A stretch of DNA of 14,658 bases, taken from Zygnema cylindricum (Eukaryota; Streptophyta; Zygnematophyceae; Zygnematales; Zygnemataceae). Positions 1 to 8,653 of this stretch are shown here, piece after piece. Within the stretch, counting starts at the first letter, position 1, and each line of letters starts with the position of its first letter. The notes under the pieces were generated by a model that saw nothing but the letters and a program-made list of their open reading frames with translations, searched no databases and was not told the origin of the DNA. The stretch is from NCBI GenBank assembly GCA_037447655.1, contig JBBHKE010001543.1, positions 75,810 through 90,467 on the forward strand. Reading direction: 5' to 3'. The position numbers were made by a program, and so were the translations under genes.

Positions 1-167
1 CTATTTAAAAATAACCTAATACAGTATTTGAATTTTTTACGCTAATTTAACCTCACCTAAATTAGAATAATGAAAAAATTAGAATCGATTACTCTATTTG
101 ATGTGATAGAGTCGAAATTTCGAGCGACCGAATTAGAGTAGTTTACTCTGATTACGATTCGCGGTGT
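1..167. repeat. Partial copy of the CACCG-ended inverted-repeat element family (right half)
   Basis: AT-rich sequence with repeated AATTAGAGT/AATTAGAATA words. It ends in ATTACGATTCGCGGTG at 151-166, the outward-facing terminus of the element family described at 178-407. Its left end is either outside the window or too decayed to see. It abuts the next copy through the palindrome ACTGTACAGT (168-177). No coding potential is apparent; the short minus-strand frame here runs across the repeat. Confidence 0.45.
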
Positions 168-177
168 ACTGTACAGT

Positions 178-407
178 GCACCGCCAATCGCTATTAGCGT
201 AGTGTACGCTAATTCCGTCCCGTTTTTTTTTCTTTTTATTCTCAAATAGAATTATCCATACTATTTAATAAAATCTTTAATTCATAATTAGAGTAAACGA
301 TTTCTTCGAAAATTTCCAAATTCCCAATTAGCGTGAACCACGTTAATTATTCGTATACGCTAAAGAAACTTCTACTTCTACGCTACAGTAATAGCGATTG
401 GTGGTGT
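178..407. mobile_element. Short non-autonomous inverted-repeat element, copy a
   Basis: The left end CACCGCCAATCGCTATTAG (179 onward) is matched inverted by the right end, which reads AATAGCGATTGGTGGTG up to 407. The ~230-bp AT-rich body contains no reading frame of interest. The same body order (GTACGCTAATTCCGTCCCG, T-run, TATTCTCAAATAGAATTATCC, CCCAATTAGCGTGAACCACG, TATTCGTATACGCTAAA) recurs at 10500-10703 and, inverted, at 11011-11209, so this is a dispersed family. Well-preserved copies are flanked by TA, as in Tc1/mariner-type MITEs. This copy has TA on the right and a mutated left flank (TG). The superfamily assignment is inference; no coding partner is visible. Confidence 0.7.
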
Positions 408-420
408 AACGTTTGCCGTC

Positions 421-868
421 GCCGTCACTGTGACACATGACCGAAAGCTGGAGTGTGAACGCGACGACCTTCTTTCGCAGTTTCTGTTAGGTGTTAACAG
501 AGCCGTGCTCGAGTGGTTTTTGCCGCCCGGGTTCAAGCTGCAATGATTGCCAAAGATTAGACATCGAGCAGCACTCGGCTCGGTTCGAATATATCCAGTT
601 AGGTTTCATTTTGGGCCAAGCCGAATCGAACGGTTGAATAGCCAACGTTGGCAATCCTGAACCGTTAGATTTCTCCGAGTCAAGCCGACAAAGCGCTAAA
701 TCGCTCATAAACCCGATATAAAACACCCGTTTTGGGGTCATATAATGCACATCTTGCGCGATGACGTATTTTGCCGGGTCCATCTCAGGACCCGGATCGT
801 AATGTCGACCATGTACGATTCGCCGCGTGGCCCTACAAATAGAAGGGAACAAAAACATGTGGAAAAAC
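421..868. other. Intergenic DNA, no gene recognised
   Basis: Less AT-rich than its flanks. It contains scattered CTCGG/CCGAG words (for example GCTCGAGTGG, CGGCTCGGTTCGAAT, GCCAAGCCGAATCGAAC) and a small perfect stem, CGGGTCC (775-781) with GGACCCG (788-794), around a 6-nt loop. A 211-codon minus-strand frame crosses it, but that frame also runs through repeat DNA at 870-1120 and has no recognisable domain. The words resemble ends of plant non-autonomous DNA elements, but no boundary or target duplication could be set. Confidence 0.3.
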
Positions 869-1010
869 AAGTGTTGTGTATCGGGACGAAATCTATCGCG
901 ATAACACTGATACTGATAGTTATCGGTTACAGAACGGTCTCGGTCCTCGATATATCGCTCCGAGACCAGCAAATTCCTTATCGGCGATAATTGGAGAAAA
1001 TATAGTACGC
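869..1010 (+). repeat. Decayed relative of the hAT-type MITE
   Basis: AGTGTTGTGTATCGGG at 870-885 matches the MITE start AGTGTTGGGTATCGGG with one difference. CTATCGCGATAA follows, and then CCTCGATATATCG plus a near copy of CCGAGACCAACATAAATTATCG (here CTCCGAGACCAGCAAATTCCTTATCGGCG), in the same order as in the intact copies at 9368 and 13627. The 3' end (CGATACCCAACACTA in intact copies) was not found, so the right boundary is approximate and the copy is probably truncated or strongly diverged. Confidence 0.5.
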
Positions 1011-1176
1011 TATATAGTAGTACTTTATAATATACTGTATTATACTTTTCACTGTATATAGCGTTGTATGCACGTGTAACAACCTGTTCTGTATTCTGTG
1101 TACTGGGATAACGGGGGCTCAATACGACGGAATAGACCGTACAATTGTACTAAATGAACCGTACAATTATCGCCGA

Positions 1177-1480
1177 TACACCGTGAATCGGTATTGGCGT
1201 AATGGACGCTATTTAAGGTACCTTTTTTTTTTTTTATTCTCAAATAGCATAAATTATTCTGTTTTTTCTTTTACGCCATTTAGGGTTCTTTTCAAATGAC
1301 CGTACAAAATGAAAGTACATTGTTATTTAAATAGTGTGGTGTACGGTTAGTGTCAGACCGTACAAAAATGTACCTTTTTAAGTGAAAAAATATAATTAAT
1401 GAGTTTTAGGGTCCGCGGACGCATGCGAATGTGCCGTCTAAAAAGGGGGATCAAACCGGGTCATAAAATATCGCGTTCGC
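1177..1480. repeat. Diverged copy of the long CACCG-ended element (partial)
   Basis: It begins TACACCGTGAATCGGTATTGGCGT, like the family ends elsewhere. The body aligns on the opposite strand with 8935-9110: shared blocks in order are GTACAAAAT, TAAATAGYGTGGTGTACGG, GTCAKACCGTACA, AATGTACCTTTT, AAGTGAAAA, and a GGACGC-GCATGCG/GTACGCAT-GTGC segment. A third version is at 10185-10310. No right terminus was found before 1500. Confidence 0.5.
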
Positions 1481-2040
1481 ACATATTAGTCCAACAACCA
1501 CGTGGTCGACCGTGTGATCGTCAAACATATTCGCATGTGGAAAGTCATTTTTTCGGTAAATTTACGTAACTGAATGAAATGTCGCCCCGGCGTATAACTG
1601 TAAACTCTGAAATATATTGTTTTATCTACAACTAAGTTCCTTGAAAACAATTATGGTGAACATTAATGCTAATTTGTGGTTTCGGTTGATTTAGCGTATA
1701 TGTTTATGCTATTTCGGTGTTAAATGTCCCATTTAGCATAAAAGTTGATTGTATTATGGTGCCGACCACAAAATACCGTGAATGTATACGTTAATATGGG
1801 GTTGATTTGCCAAGTAAATCACAAATTAGAGTTAATCATTGAATTAAATAGAATATAATAACCACATATGGCGTTGGTGATATTTGGGGCGACGAAACGC
1901 CAAATACGGACAGTCCCAAAAAAAAAAGATCCGTTTTGGACGAATCAAAACCATGCGAATGTTTTCCATGCCAGAGGGATCTGACGTTGTGGCGTGCTTC
2001 CAACAGGAAGCAGGCGAAATTTCCGCCGCCAGTTTCATTT
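1481..2040. other. AT-rich intergenic DNA, no gene recognised
   Basis: Positions 1481-1860 contain scattered TTAGCGT/ACGCTAA-like words of the neighbouring repeat family, without definable ends. A segment at 1495-1540 (GGTCGACCGTGTGATCGTCAAACATATTCGCATG) resembles 10360-10395, so the repeat family probably extends here. Positions 1880-2040 are more balanced in composition; nothing recognised. Confidence 0.3.
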
Positions 2041-2698
2041 CGCCTCCATGGATTCCAAATCGCCTCTCCGTAACCCTCGCCTCGCCATCTCTCCACGTTT
2101 GCCTTCTTCCCCCCTCCCCCCCCCCCCCCATCTCTCTCCCTATCTCTGCCGCTCTCCCACTTTCCCCCGTCCGTCATTCTCAAAATGTCGCTCCCTCTCT
2201 TCTCCTTGTCCCTTGTCCCTTTTTCCCTCTCTCCCCCTCATTTACCTTACCCTATGTATATCTTCTTCCATCTCCCTCCCCCTCTCCCCTCTAAATCTGC
2301 CTCTCCTCTTCCTTCTTGATCTCCCTGTCCCTTTCAATCCGGCTCTCTTTTTCTCTCTCCCTCTCTTTCTCAATCTACCTTACCCTCTCCATATAAATCT
2401 CCCTCTCCTTTTTAAGCTGCCTCTCTTTTTCTCTCTTCCTCTCTTTCTCAATCTACATTGCCCTCTCCCTCTAAATCTCCCTCTCCCTCTTCCTCTACCT
2501 CACATTTTGCCTCTCCCTCTCATTTTGCCTCTCCCTCTCATTTTGCCTCTCCCTTTCCCACTCAGTTTAGGGTTTCCTCTTCATCTCCGTCTCGTTCTCG
2601 ATCTTCTACCACTCTCCGTCTCCCTCGTCTTTTCCTCTCCTTTTTCCTCTCTCTCTCCGTTTACCTCTCCATATCCATCACCGTCATGAGCGCATGAG
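2041..2698 (+). repeat. Pyrimidine-rich block with tandem repeats; possible leader exon at its start
   Basis: Nearly all C and T on the + strand. It includes a C-run near 2115-2129, a 78-bp tandem pair (2343-2420 and 2421-2498, both with CTCTCTTTTTCTCTC... CTTTCTCAATCTAC), and three 18-bp units (CATTTTGCCTCTCCCTCT) at 2503-2556. An ATG at 2048 opens a frame starting MDSKSPLRNPRLAISPRLPS, which has the Ser/Arg/Pro-rich, acid-poor look of an organelle leader. It then continues only as Leu/Pro/Ser repeats because of the CT-rich composition. The same architecture (leader ATG next to a CT-rich tract) recurs at 11483, so a first exon is possible but unproven. Confidence 0.4.
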
Positions 2699-2729
2699 CA
2701 GTCAATTGTATATTACAAATTATTTTCAG

Positions 2730-3083
2730 AGCCTAAGAAACTTGACAAATGCCTTCTTGGAGTATACAGATCAGGGTCCTCATATTTCACGCCCATTTTT
2801 TCATCAGTAGCTTTTATATCAAAGATATGCTGGTTTTCTCTAGCTCATATAACTTCTCATAAACCATTCCTGAAGGTCGAAAAGTTTGTTTTTATCATAA
2901 ATGTGACACAGTTTTGGGAAATCCTTGTAGTCAGCGACAAGAGGTTTTATCTATTTTTTTGGATTTTTTTTGTTTACATTGATTAGATTTTACGCAAATG
3001 GCAGTGATTTGCATTTAATTTCAATTGTGATCAAATGTTTAGTGGCAATGGTGAAGGTATTGTTGTAAACATTTCTAAAAGTT
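2730..3083 (+). other. Unassigned stretch; possible small exon at its start
   Basis: TTATTTTCAG at 2720-2729 is a good acceptor. It is followed by a short frame reading SLRNLTNAFLEYTDQ, and another frame stays open for over 80 codons from 2731. Neither resembles a protein I know, and no convincing donor follows. The remainder is AT-rich and looks intronic or intergenic. It contains AGTCAGCGACAAGAGGTTTT (2931 onward), a word that recurs near 3946 as AAAGCGACGATAAGAGGTTA. Confidence 0.2.
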
Positions 3084-3574
3084 GCCGCAGAACTTTTTGA
3101 AATGTTGTTTAGAGGTTGGGATAGGGTGCTCAAGTTGTCGCAGAAGATGGAGAAAGATATATTTATGTTACACTTAAGTATGATGGCCCAGAGGACACAT
3201 ATGATATGGAGTTTTTATTCATTGTGAGTGTTTCCCTCTCAATATGCCACCCCTATCTTTTACTCTATCTCTCCCTTCCTATCTTCCTCTCCCTTCTTTT
3301 AGCCCTCAAACAACATGTTCTTTCTAGTTGTATGGTTTTGTTTTGTTTTATCGGTTTTTTTTTTGTGGTGTATTTATTTGTTTTGATTTGTATATAATTT
3401 ATTTTGCTTTTTAATGCGGTTTTGTTTGTTGTGTTTCTTTTTTGTCTTACCTGCAGACGTGACGTACTCAATGTTCTCTCTGTTTTCAAAACCAAAGAAG
3501 TGTTTGAGGAAAGTATTAATATTGCTCCATTATTACGAAGGACTTTCAACATTTTGACAACAGTTTTTCCATAG
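3084..3574 (+). CDS. Two-exon gene fragment of unknown function (3084-3223 joined to 3457-3574)
   Basis: The first piece reads AELFEMLFRGWDRVLKLSQK... and ends ...MIWSFYS at a consensus donor GTGAGT (3224). The intron of 233 bp starts CT-rich and ends in a strong pyrimidine tract plus CTGCAG (3451-3456). The second piece continues in phase as RDVLNVLSVFKTKEVFEE..., running to ...NILTTVFP and the stop TAG at 3572-3574. That the phase carries across, and that both pieces look like mixed-charge helical protein, is the evidence for a gene. The upstream boundary is unknown; an ATG lies at 3102, but an exon acceptor is equally possible. No family recognised. It could be a decayed gene end or a fortuitous join. 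Confidence 0.35.
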
Positions 3575-4340
3575 TTAATTTGGAAAACTGAGAAAAAAAA
3601 GTCTGAACGATAGGAATAAAAAGAGGGAGGAAAGGAAAGAGAGGAAAGAAGAGAAAGAAAAAAGGGAACATTAGAACACAAATAGGGAGGAGTAATTAAT
3701 TATGTCGTATATATCCTAGATAGGTTTCTTTTTCTTCCGTTGTTACTTTTATTTCATTACGAAACCATAAATATGGTTTATAGTTAGATTGGTCAATTTA
3801 CATATAATTTTTATGTGCCCGCTGAAAGTAATATAAAAAAAAATGTTATTTTAAACTTATGTTTGTGGGTTAATGTTGTTTATTTTTGTTTTCTATTTTT
3901 GATTCTGCCTTGTGTTTATTGATTATGTTTTTTTATTGTTTAAAAGCGACGATAAGAGGTTATTTTGGTAACGAAATTTTAAAAAATAATGGCATATAGT
4001 ATTTAGTTTATGACCAAGATAATATAAGACAATAAAATTAAACGTAAGGGAAGAAATTTATATTTGGTTTATTAGTTTTGAGGAAAATAACTATATTGGA
4101 TTACCATTTATTTGTTTGTGCGAAATTTTTTTGAGGTATTGGGAGTTCTTGTGAGTATAATTGTCTGTGAAGTGTTTGCGTTTTTCACATGACAGGGAAG
4201 TATATTTATGGTAAAGTCAAGTAACCCGCCTATGTCTAGCATTGCGGTCGTGGTACAAATTTAAACTTTTATGTCGTTGACAATTTTTGATAGTTGTTTA
4301 ATATGGTTGCCTTGCAAAAAAAATAAAATAATGGAAGTTC
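3575..4340. other. AT-rich region, no gene recognised
   Basis: Positions 3590-3690 are purine-rich (GGGAGGAAAGGAAAG type). The rest is AT-rich with long T and A runs, frequent stops in all frames, and no repeat ends that I could pair. It probably lies between the preceding gene fragment and the transposon that contains the transposase. Confidence 0.3.
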
Positions 4341-4350
4341 TTAAAGGTTA

Positions 4351-4487
4351 TACTCTTCAGCGACGACACAATGCCATTGATGAATGGTAGACCAAAAGTT
4401 GTACCATTCAGCGACGACACATTCTTGTCGCTGAATGGCGTAGAGGAACTTGTACAATTCAGCGACGACAATGTCTCGTCGCTGGAA
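4351..4487. repeat. 51-bp tandem array of CAGCGACGAC hairpins
   Basis: CAGCGACGAC starts at 4358, 4409 and 4460, an exact spacing of 51 bp. The middle unit forms a perfect 12-bp stem (CCATTCAGCGAC, 4404-4415, with GTCGCTGAATGG, 4427-4438) around 11 nt. The third unit forms a 9-bp stem (CAGCGACGA, 4460-4468, with TCGTCGCTG, 4476-4484) around 7 nt, while the first is decayed. The array sits about 350 bp beyond the 3' end of the transposase, and CAGCGACGA occurs again in a transposase intron (6786). A role as subterminal binding repeats of that transposon is inference. A minus-strand frame through it (4298-4606) is repeat-driven. Confidence 0.65.
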
Positions 4488-5531
4488 CTGACATACTGAT
4501 GAAATAGAGCCAGCAATGAAGAGCATTCGCCGTCGACTGCGGAATAATCAATGGTACTAATGCATTCTCCATAAACATTGAAATCATCATTAAAATTCAA
4601 TGTCATTCAACATGTTTACCACACAAGTTTTTGAGTAACAAACATCAAAATGAAAAACAAAAAAAGATACAATTATATTGAGTTTGTCACTAATACAAAT
4701 TACGCTACATACTAAAGTAAACTAAAAGTAAGAATATCATACTACCAATCCAAAACTACCAAAAAAACAAGGAAAATAAACAACACTATTACTACTAACT
4801 TATGCAAACATCCATTCCCCACTTTACTATTTACACCACATCTCTATAAAGGGACTCAAAATCATCGTCCCCCCAACCTCCGTCATCAATGACTTCATCT
4901 TGTCGAGTGTCGGCTTCTCGAATGTTATTGAGTAAATGTCGTGCTGGTATGGAAAGGAGTGGCACCTCATCGCCCTCGAAATGGCATCGCCATTTAATGA
5001 TGATGACTTGCAAATCTTGGGTCAGCATTCTCTCCTCCCATTTACCATCCTTCAACGACAATCCGCACCAGATCATAGCTTTCCGTGCGTAACCCATCCC
5101 GGTCTTGTCCTTAATAGCGTTGACTTCGCGAATTGAATCGCGAGCCAACTTAAAGAAGAACGCCTTCCCGGGCCCGACTAGCTTTCCCGACCAACCTTTG
5201 CCGCTCGGAAGGGACCACGCTTGCTTCTCAATCCCGTTCATTTTCCAACTCTCCCATTTTCTCGACCAAACCTCCTTAATCTTCGAAAAATTGAAGGAGT
5301 CGGCGGGGTGCACGAGGTCTGTTGCACACGGAGGGAAGAAGTGGACAATCGTCCTCTTCTCGAGTAACACACGAGTAAACTCCTCGGAATTGTTGTGAAC
5401 GCCACAATTGTCAAAGAAGATTATTTATTCACGGCCATCCCGATCTCCTTGGTAGGATCTCGGCTCTTCTACCCATTGCGGGAATACGGTTTTGTCGTTC
5501 CATCCCTTAGGGTTGGTTCGATAGCAAACCC

Positions 5532-5763
5532 CTACAATCAACCAAATTAAAGGATACGAGTGAGTCACATGAGAGGGAGAGGGAGAGAGGGAGAGAGAGT
5601 GAGTGAGAGGGGAGAGGGGGGGGGGGGAGGGGATAGGGATAGGGAGGAAGCACTTATAAACAATAGGAAATTGACAAACTTCTTTTCATAGAGAGGAATA
5701 CTTGAAAAATAGAGGAAAAAAATATCAAAAATGGAAAAAAATATCAAATTTAAAGAAACTTAC
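5532..5763 (-). other. Intron 3 of the transposase, with a GA/G-rich tract
   Basis: Donor GTAAGT is at 5763-5758, acceptor ATTGTAG ends at 5532, length 232 bp. On the + strand it carries a purine tract (5573-5645: GAGAGGGAGAGGG..., with an uninterrupted run of ten or more G near 5617-5627). Joining the exons at these sites gives five G where four would keep frame into VCYRTNPKGW. Either a G was gained or another junction is used. Confidence 0.55.
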
Positions 5764-6706
5764 CCGGTACATTGTCGGGAAGGCCTTGTATTGGGTAGCT
5801 TCGACTGCGGTTTGTAAAAATTATCATTGGTGTCTCGATTCTTGCGTTCACTCCTCCCGTGAGTCTTACCATTAATGTCATTGACTCTCCACCACCCGCA
5901 ACGTCGGCGTATTTGACGACTTCGTCGCCGTGGAAACCCAAGGTTCTTTTGTTGTCCATGTTTACAATTAAATAGGTTTCGTCCATGTTTTCCACTAAAT
6001 CCTCGTTGAAACGACCTAATTCCCGCAAAATATATATAAAAAAAAAAGTATAACAAAAGAGGCAACAACCTTGGTTCACATTTTTGTATATTTTACAAAT
6101 TCGGGTTTTACTAAGGTGATAAATAATGTTTTTACATTCATAACCCTCGACAACCACGGAAAAGTAACAAAGTGAAACACAGAATACAACACAAAGCAAA
6201 AGAGGGAAGGGAAGTACGAGGCTTACCAGAAAGAAATCCCCTTTTAAAAACTCTCATGTGATACGCCACGCATCTCTCCCTGTATTCTTCCTTCTCCTGA
6301 CTTAATTTAAGTTTGCCTTTTTGGGCTCGGAGTACAATGCTATGCTTTTCTAAAAAACGTTGTATCCATCGCTTTGAGATTTTAAGCTTAAGCTCAACAC
6401 CATTTTCGTTGATAAATTCCGGCGCACCCGCCTTCTTCATTCGCTTAATGATGTAACACGCCATATTTCCCACGATGACCGCCGACATCTTCATGCCCGC
6501 CTTTTGGAACCGGTATAATTCATCCACTAATTCCTGGTGAACCTTTTCCACCCATTTTTATTCTTTCCTACCCCTCCCCGGTAACGCTTTCGTCACCGCC
6601 ACGCTTCTCTTTCCAAAACTAGAAGAAGATAAAGTGGCCGTAGTTTCCCTTATCCCTCTTAGGATCATTTGCCTTTGTACCCGCCATTGGCTTGCCTTTT
6701 GATATT

Positions 6707-7008
6707 CTGCAATTGGCAATTTTTTTTTTTTTTATTAGTGAAGATAAAAATATTAAGCGTAAAATATTACATCTACAAATTGTTTTCAGCGACGATCAGC
6801 TATCGGTGCACAACCACCCAGCATGAGGACACGAGATGGGGGGGGGGGGAGAATGAGGCATATACGAATTAACATAATGAGGGATAAATATTTAATATTA
6901 AATATTAAATATGTGAAATTAAATTAAAAGCAATGGGAGCTAACAACATACAAATTAGGCATTCGAAAATAGACATTTCAAGGTACGGAGGAATGGTAAT
7001 ACTCTTAC
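6707..7008 (-). other. Intron 1 of the transposase
   Basis: Donor GTAAGAG follows ...GDYNK at 7009, and TTGCAG ends at 6707 before the frame YQKASQWRVQRQ. The 302-bp interval has homopolymer runs (A/T near 6720-6733, G near 6839-6849), an AT palindrome near 6889-6911, and a single CAGCGACGA word at 6786 matching the 51-bp array. The splice keeps phase (one base plus two). Confidence 0.6.
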
Positions 7009-7300
7009 TTTTGTTATAGTCCCCCGTAAAATGTTGGGGAAACTTTTTGAAGGTCCTCAGGATGAGCTCCACCTTTCCATTCTCATGGAAATCAGCAATC
7101 ATCCGATTGATTACTCGTAGAGGAGTAATCTTCGTTGAAACTTGCTGATTTTTTCGGATCGCCACCGGATCGTTCACGTACGACCCACTCGGTGAGTCCA
7201 ATTCTCTGGTGGCAGCACCTTCCAAGAATGGGTCTACGACGGGTAATCCAATTTCTTCAATCAGTGGGTCGAAGCCTTTGGTTTCGCTCCAATCCTTGTC

Positions 7301-7468
7301 CTCTTGAACCGTGGGTGGCAAAACTTCAGCTGTAGCTTCGTCCTCTTGAACCGCGGGTGGCAAAACTTCAGCCGTAGCTTCGTCCTCTTGAACTGCGGGT
7401 GGCAAAACTTCAGCCGTAGCTTCGTCCTATTGAACCGTGGGTGGCGAAACTTCAGCCGTAGCTATGTT
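7301..7468 (-). repeat. Four 42-bp in-frame tandem repeats in transposase exon 1
   Basis: Each unit encodes DEATAEVLPP(A/T)VQE, 14 residues and 42 bp, so copy-number change preserves the frame. The units are 7468-7427, 7426-7385, 7384-7343 and 7342-7301. In the most 5' unit the last codon is TAG (7427-7429) in place of GAG, an obvious G-to-T nonsense change. The units are very similar, which suggests recent expansion. The acidic, Pro-rich repeat looks like a disordered N-terminal spacer. Confidence 0.85.
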
Positions 7469-7635
7469 TTTCGCCGCAAAAAAAGTGGTAATACGGGAAG
7501 TAATGGGCCACATATTTGTAGTAGATAAGCAAGCGTTTCGGATAAGAAAGGATATAAAGCAAAAGAAAATGATGCAATAACCAAGCAAAATGGTGAATGT
7601 GGAAAGACAGTGCCATTGTTGGCCTGAAAGCCTGA

Positions 7636-7643
7636 TATATATA
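7636..7643 (-). promoter_or_regulatory. Candidate TATA box for the transposase
   Basis: TATATATA about 125 bp upstream of the chosen ATG at 7513, in the only AT palindromic run close to the gene. The position would allow a leader of roughly 90-100 nt. Sequence-only guess; other AT-rich words exist nearby. Confidence 0.25.
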
Positions 7644-7970
7644 CATGTAAAAAGAAAGTTTTGGGATTAAAAAACGGGAAACAATTCCCCACCCTTTTGG
7701 TGTTCAAAATTTGAATTTTAATATTTTGCATGAAAGTGAATTATCCAAATTTTTAAAATGACACAGTGCAAGCGGGAAAGTTTCAAAAATTGCGCCAATT
7801 TGGTTGAGGGAGTATGCACGTGGACGATTCTCATGAAAAGGCCATGGTAAACGCTGCTGCAGATTGAATGTACGACTCGATTTTGGGATGGCACCGAGAA
7901 TGATAGGCGATTTGTGTAACGTCTTGCTGGAGCCGTAATGTTCGCGTGGATATGAAACTAGCCACGTGAA
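7644..7970. other. Upstream flank of the transposase, no gene recognised
   Basis: Mixed-composition sequence with CACGTG-containing words (for example GCCACGTGAAA near 7961) and a CTGCTGCAGATT segment. A 93-codon minus-strand frame (7985-7704) has no recognisable features and no family resemblance. This may be the 5' part of the transposon or host DNA. Confidence 0.25.
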
Positions 7971-8064
7971 ATTCACGTCGACCAATCACATTTCGCATGA
8001 GATGATCTGGTTGTGTAATTCGCGTCGACCAATCACATTACGTGTGAGATGATCTGGTTGTTAA
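7971..8064. repeat. 47-bp direct tandem pair with CCAAT words
   Basis: ATTCACGTCGACCAATCACA... (7971-8017) is repeated as ATTCGCGTCGACCAATCACA... (8018-8064). Both units end GAGATGATCTGGTTGT, with only a few differences between them. Each unit has one CCAAT and one GTCGAC. The pair lies about 460 bp upstream of the transposase start, so a subterminal or promoter role is conceivable but not shown. Confidence 0.75.
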
Positions 8065-8459
8065 GTTTGTACATTTTGAACCAATTTAGAATAAATGTTT
8101 ACTCTAGTACATGATGACATTAACGCTAATACCAGTCACATGCCGACGATACATATTGGAGTACAATCTATTTAGAGTTAAGACACATATTAGCATCAAT
8201 TTACTCTAATAAAACAAATCATAACGCCATTAGTAGCGTTAAGAACCTTTATTAACGTACAGTATCGAGGAACAACAGACCAGGGACCAACCTTTTTTAT
8301 CAACAATCGTTGCGTTATCATTCAAATTGTATAACATACAGATCCTACAACTGAACAAAAAATGTATGCTTTACGACATAGCGCTGACGCTTAATTGCAC
8401 TACAATAGTTTGACACATATGAATACATACTTTTTGTGACGACGTACTTTTTCAACAAA
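8065..8459. other. AT-rich repeat-derived DNA, no gene
   Basis: Contains TTTACTCTA, ATTAACGCTAAT and CCATTAGTAGCGTTAA words characteristic of the inverted-repeat family, without a complete end pair. All frames are closed at short intervals. Confidence 0.35.
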
Positions 8460-8499
8460 ATCGAAAGACTACATAAATTAGTGTAGACATGTTTGGGGC

Positions 8500-8644
8500 G
8501 GTTATTTAATTAAAAAAAAACCAAATTAGTATTCGTAAAAAAATAGAATGTATGTTCTTTTCGAAAAAAAATCAAATTCTCAATTAGCGTAAATGACGGT
8601 ACACGCTAAAGAAACCTTTACGCGAATAACGATTCACGGTGTAG
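8500..8644. repeat. Right half of a short inverted-repeat element
   Basis: The order TTCGAAAAAAAATC, CAATTAGCGTAAATGACG, ACGCTAAAGAAACC, GCGAATAACGATTCACGGTGTA matches the right half of copy a (178-407). It stops at the terminus CGATTCACGGTG (ends about 8640), immediately before the next element at 8654. The left half is unrecognisable. Confidence 0.5.
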
Positions 8645-8653
8645 TTATCGGTA

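Larger units (their letters stand above)
4831..7513 (-). pseudogene. Pogo/Tigger-like DDE transposase, four exons, inactivated
   Basis: Transposase of the Tc1/mariner superfamily, pogo/Tigger-like (nuclear cut-and-paste DNA transposition). Exons on the minus strand: 7513-7009, 6706-6227, 6016-5764 and 5531-4831, about 645 codons. Introns are GT-AG with donors GTAAGA, GTAAGC and GTAAGT, and the first two junctions keep frame. Exon 1 starts at ATG 7513 (MWPITSRITTFFAAKN) and includes a 14-residue repeat. Exon 2 holds a CENP-B-like helix-turn-helix (WVEKVHQELVDELYR... ISKRWIQRFLEKHSI...). The catalytic residues are visible as ENMDET (exon 3), IIFFDNCG and HPADSF (exon 4), with 36 residues between the last two Asp (DD36D). 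Damage: TAG at 7427-7429, TAA at 6558-6560, TAA at 5425-5427 just before IIFFDNCG, and one surplus base where exon 3 meets exon 4. The product cannot be full length. Terminal repeats of the parent element were not found. Confidence 0.85.

Noticed and set aside
487-870. LTR of a retrotransposon
   Set aside because: A TATAAA-like word and TGTTA/TAACA words are present, but no second copy, primer-binding site or polymerase fragment was found in the window.
487-1122. 211-codon minus-strand frame
   Set aside because: It crosses intergenic DNA and a decayed MITE relative, has no domain or composition of a protein, and its Tyr/Arg/Asp-rich part is a translation of CGATAT-type repeats.
4351-4487. 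CRISPR-like array
   Set aside because: Three units at 51-bp spacing with similar, not unique, intervening sequence, in a eukaryotic transposon context; this is a tandem repeat with hairpins.
4889-5398. Plus-strand frames opposite transposase exon 4
   Set aside because: They are antisense to the exon that contains FFDNCG and HPADSF and show no features of their own.
5425-6560. Reassigned UAA codon, suggested by two in-frame TAA in the transposase
   Set aside because: The gene also has an in-frame TAG and an apparent frameshift, and its own natural end is a TAA, so ordinary decay explains it better.
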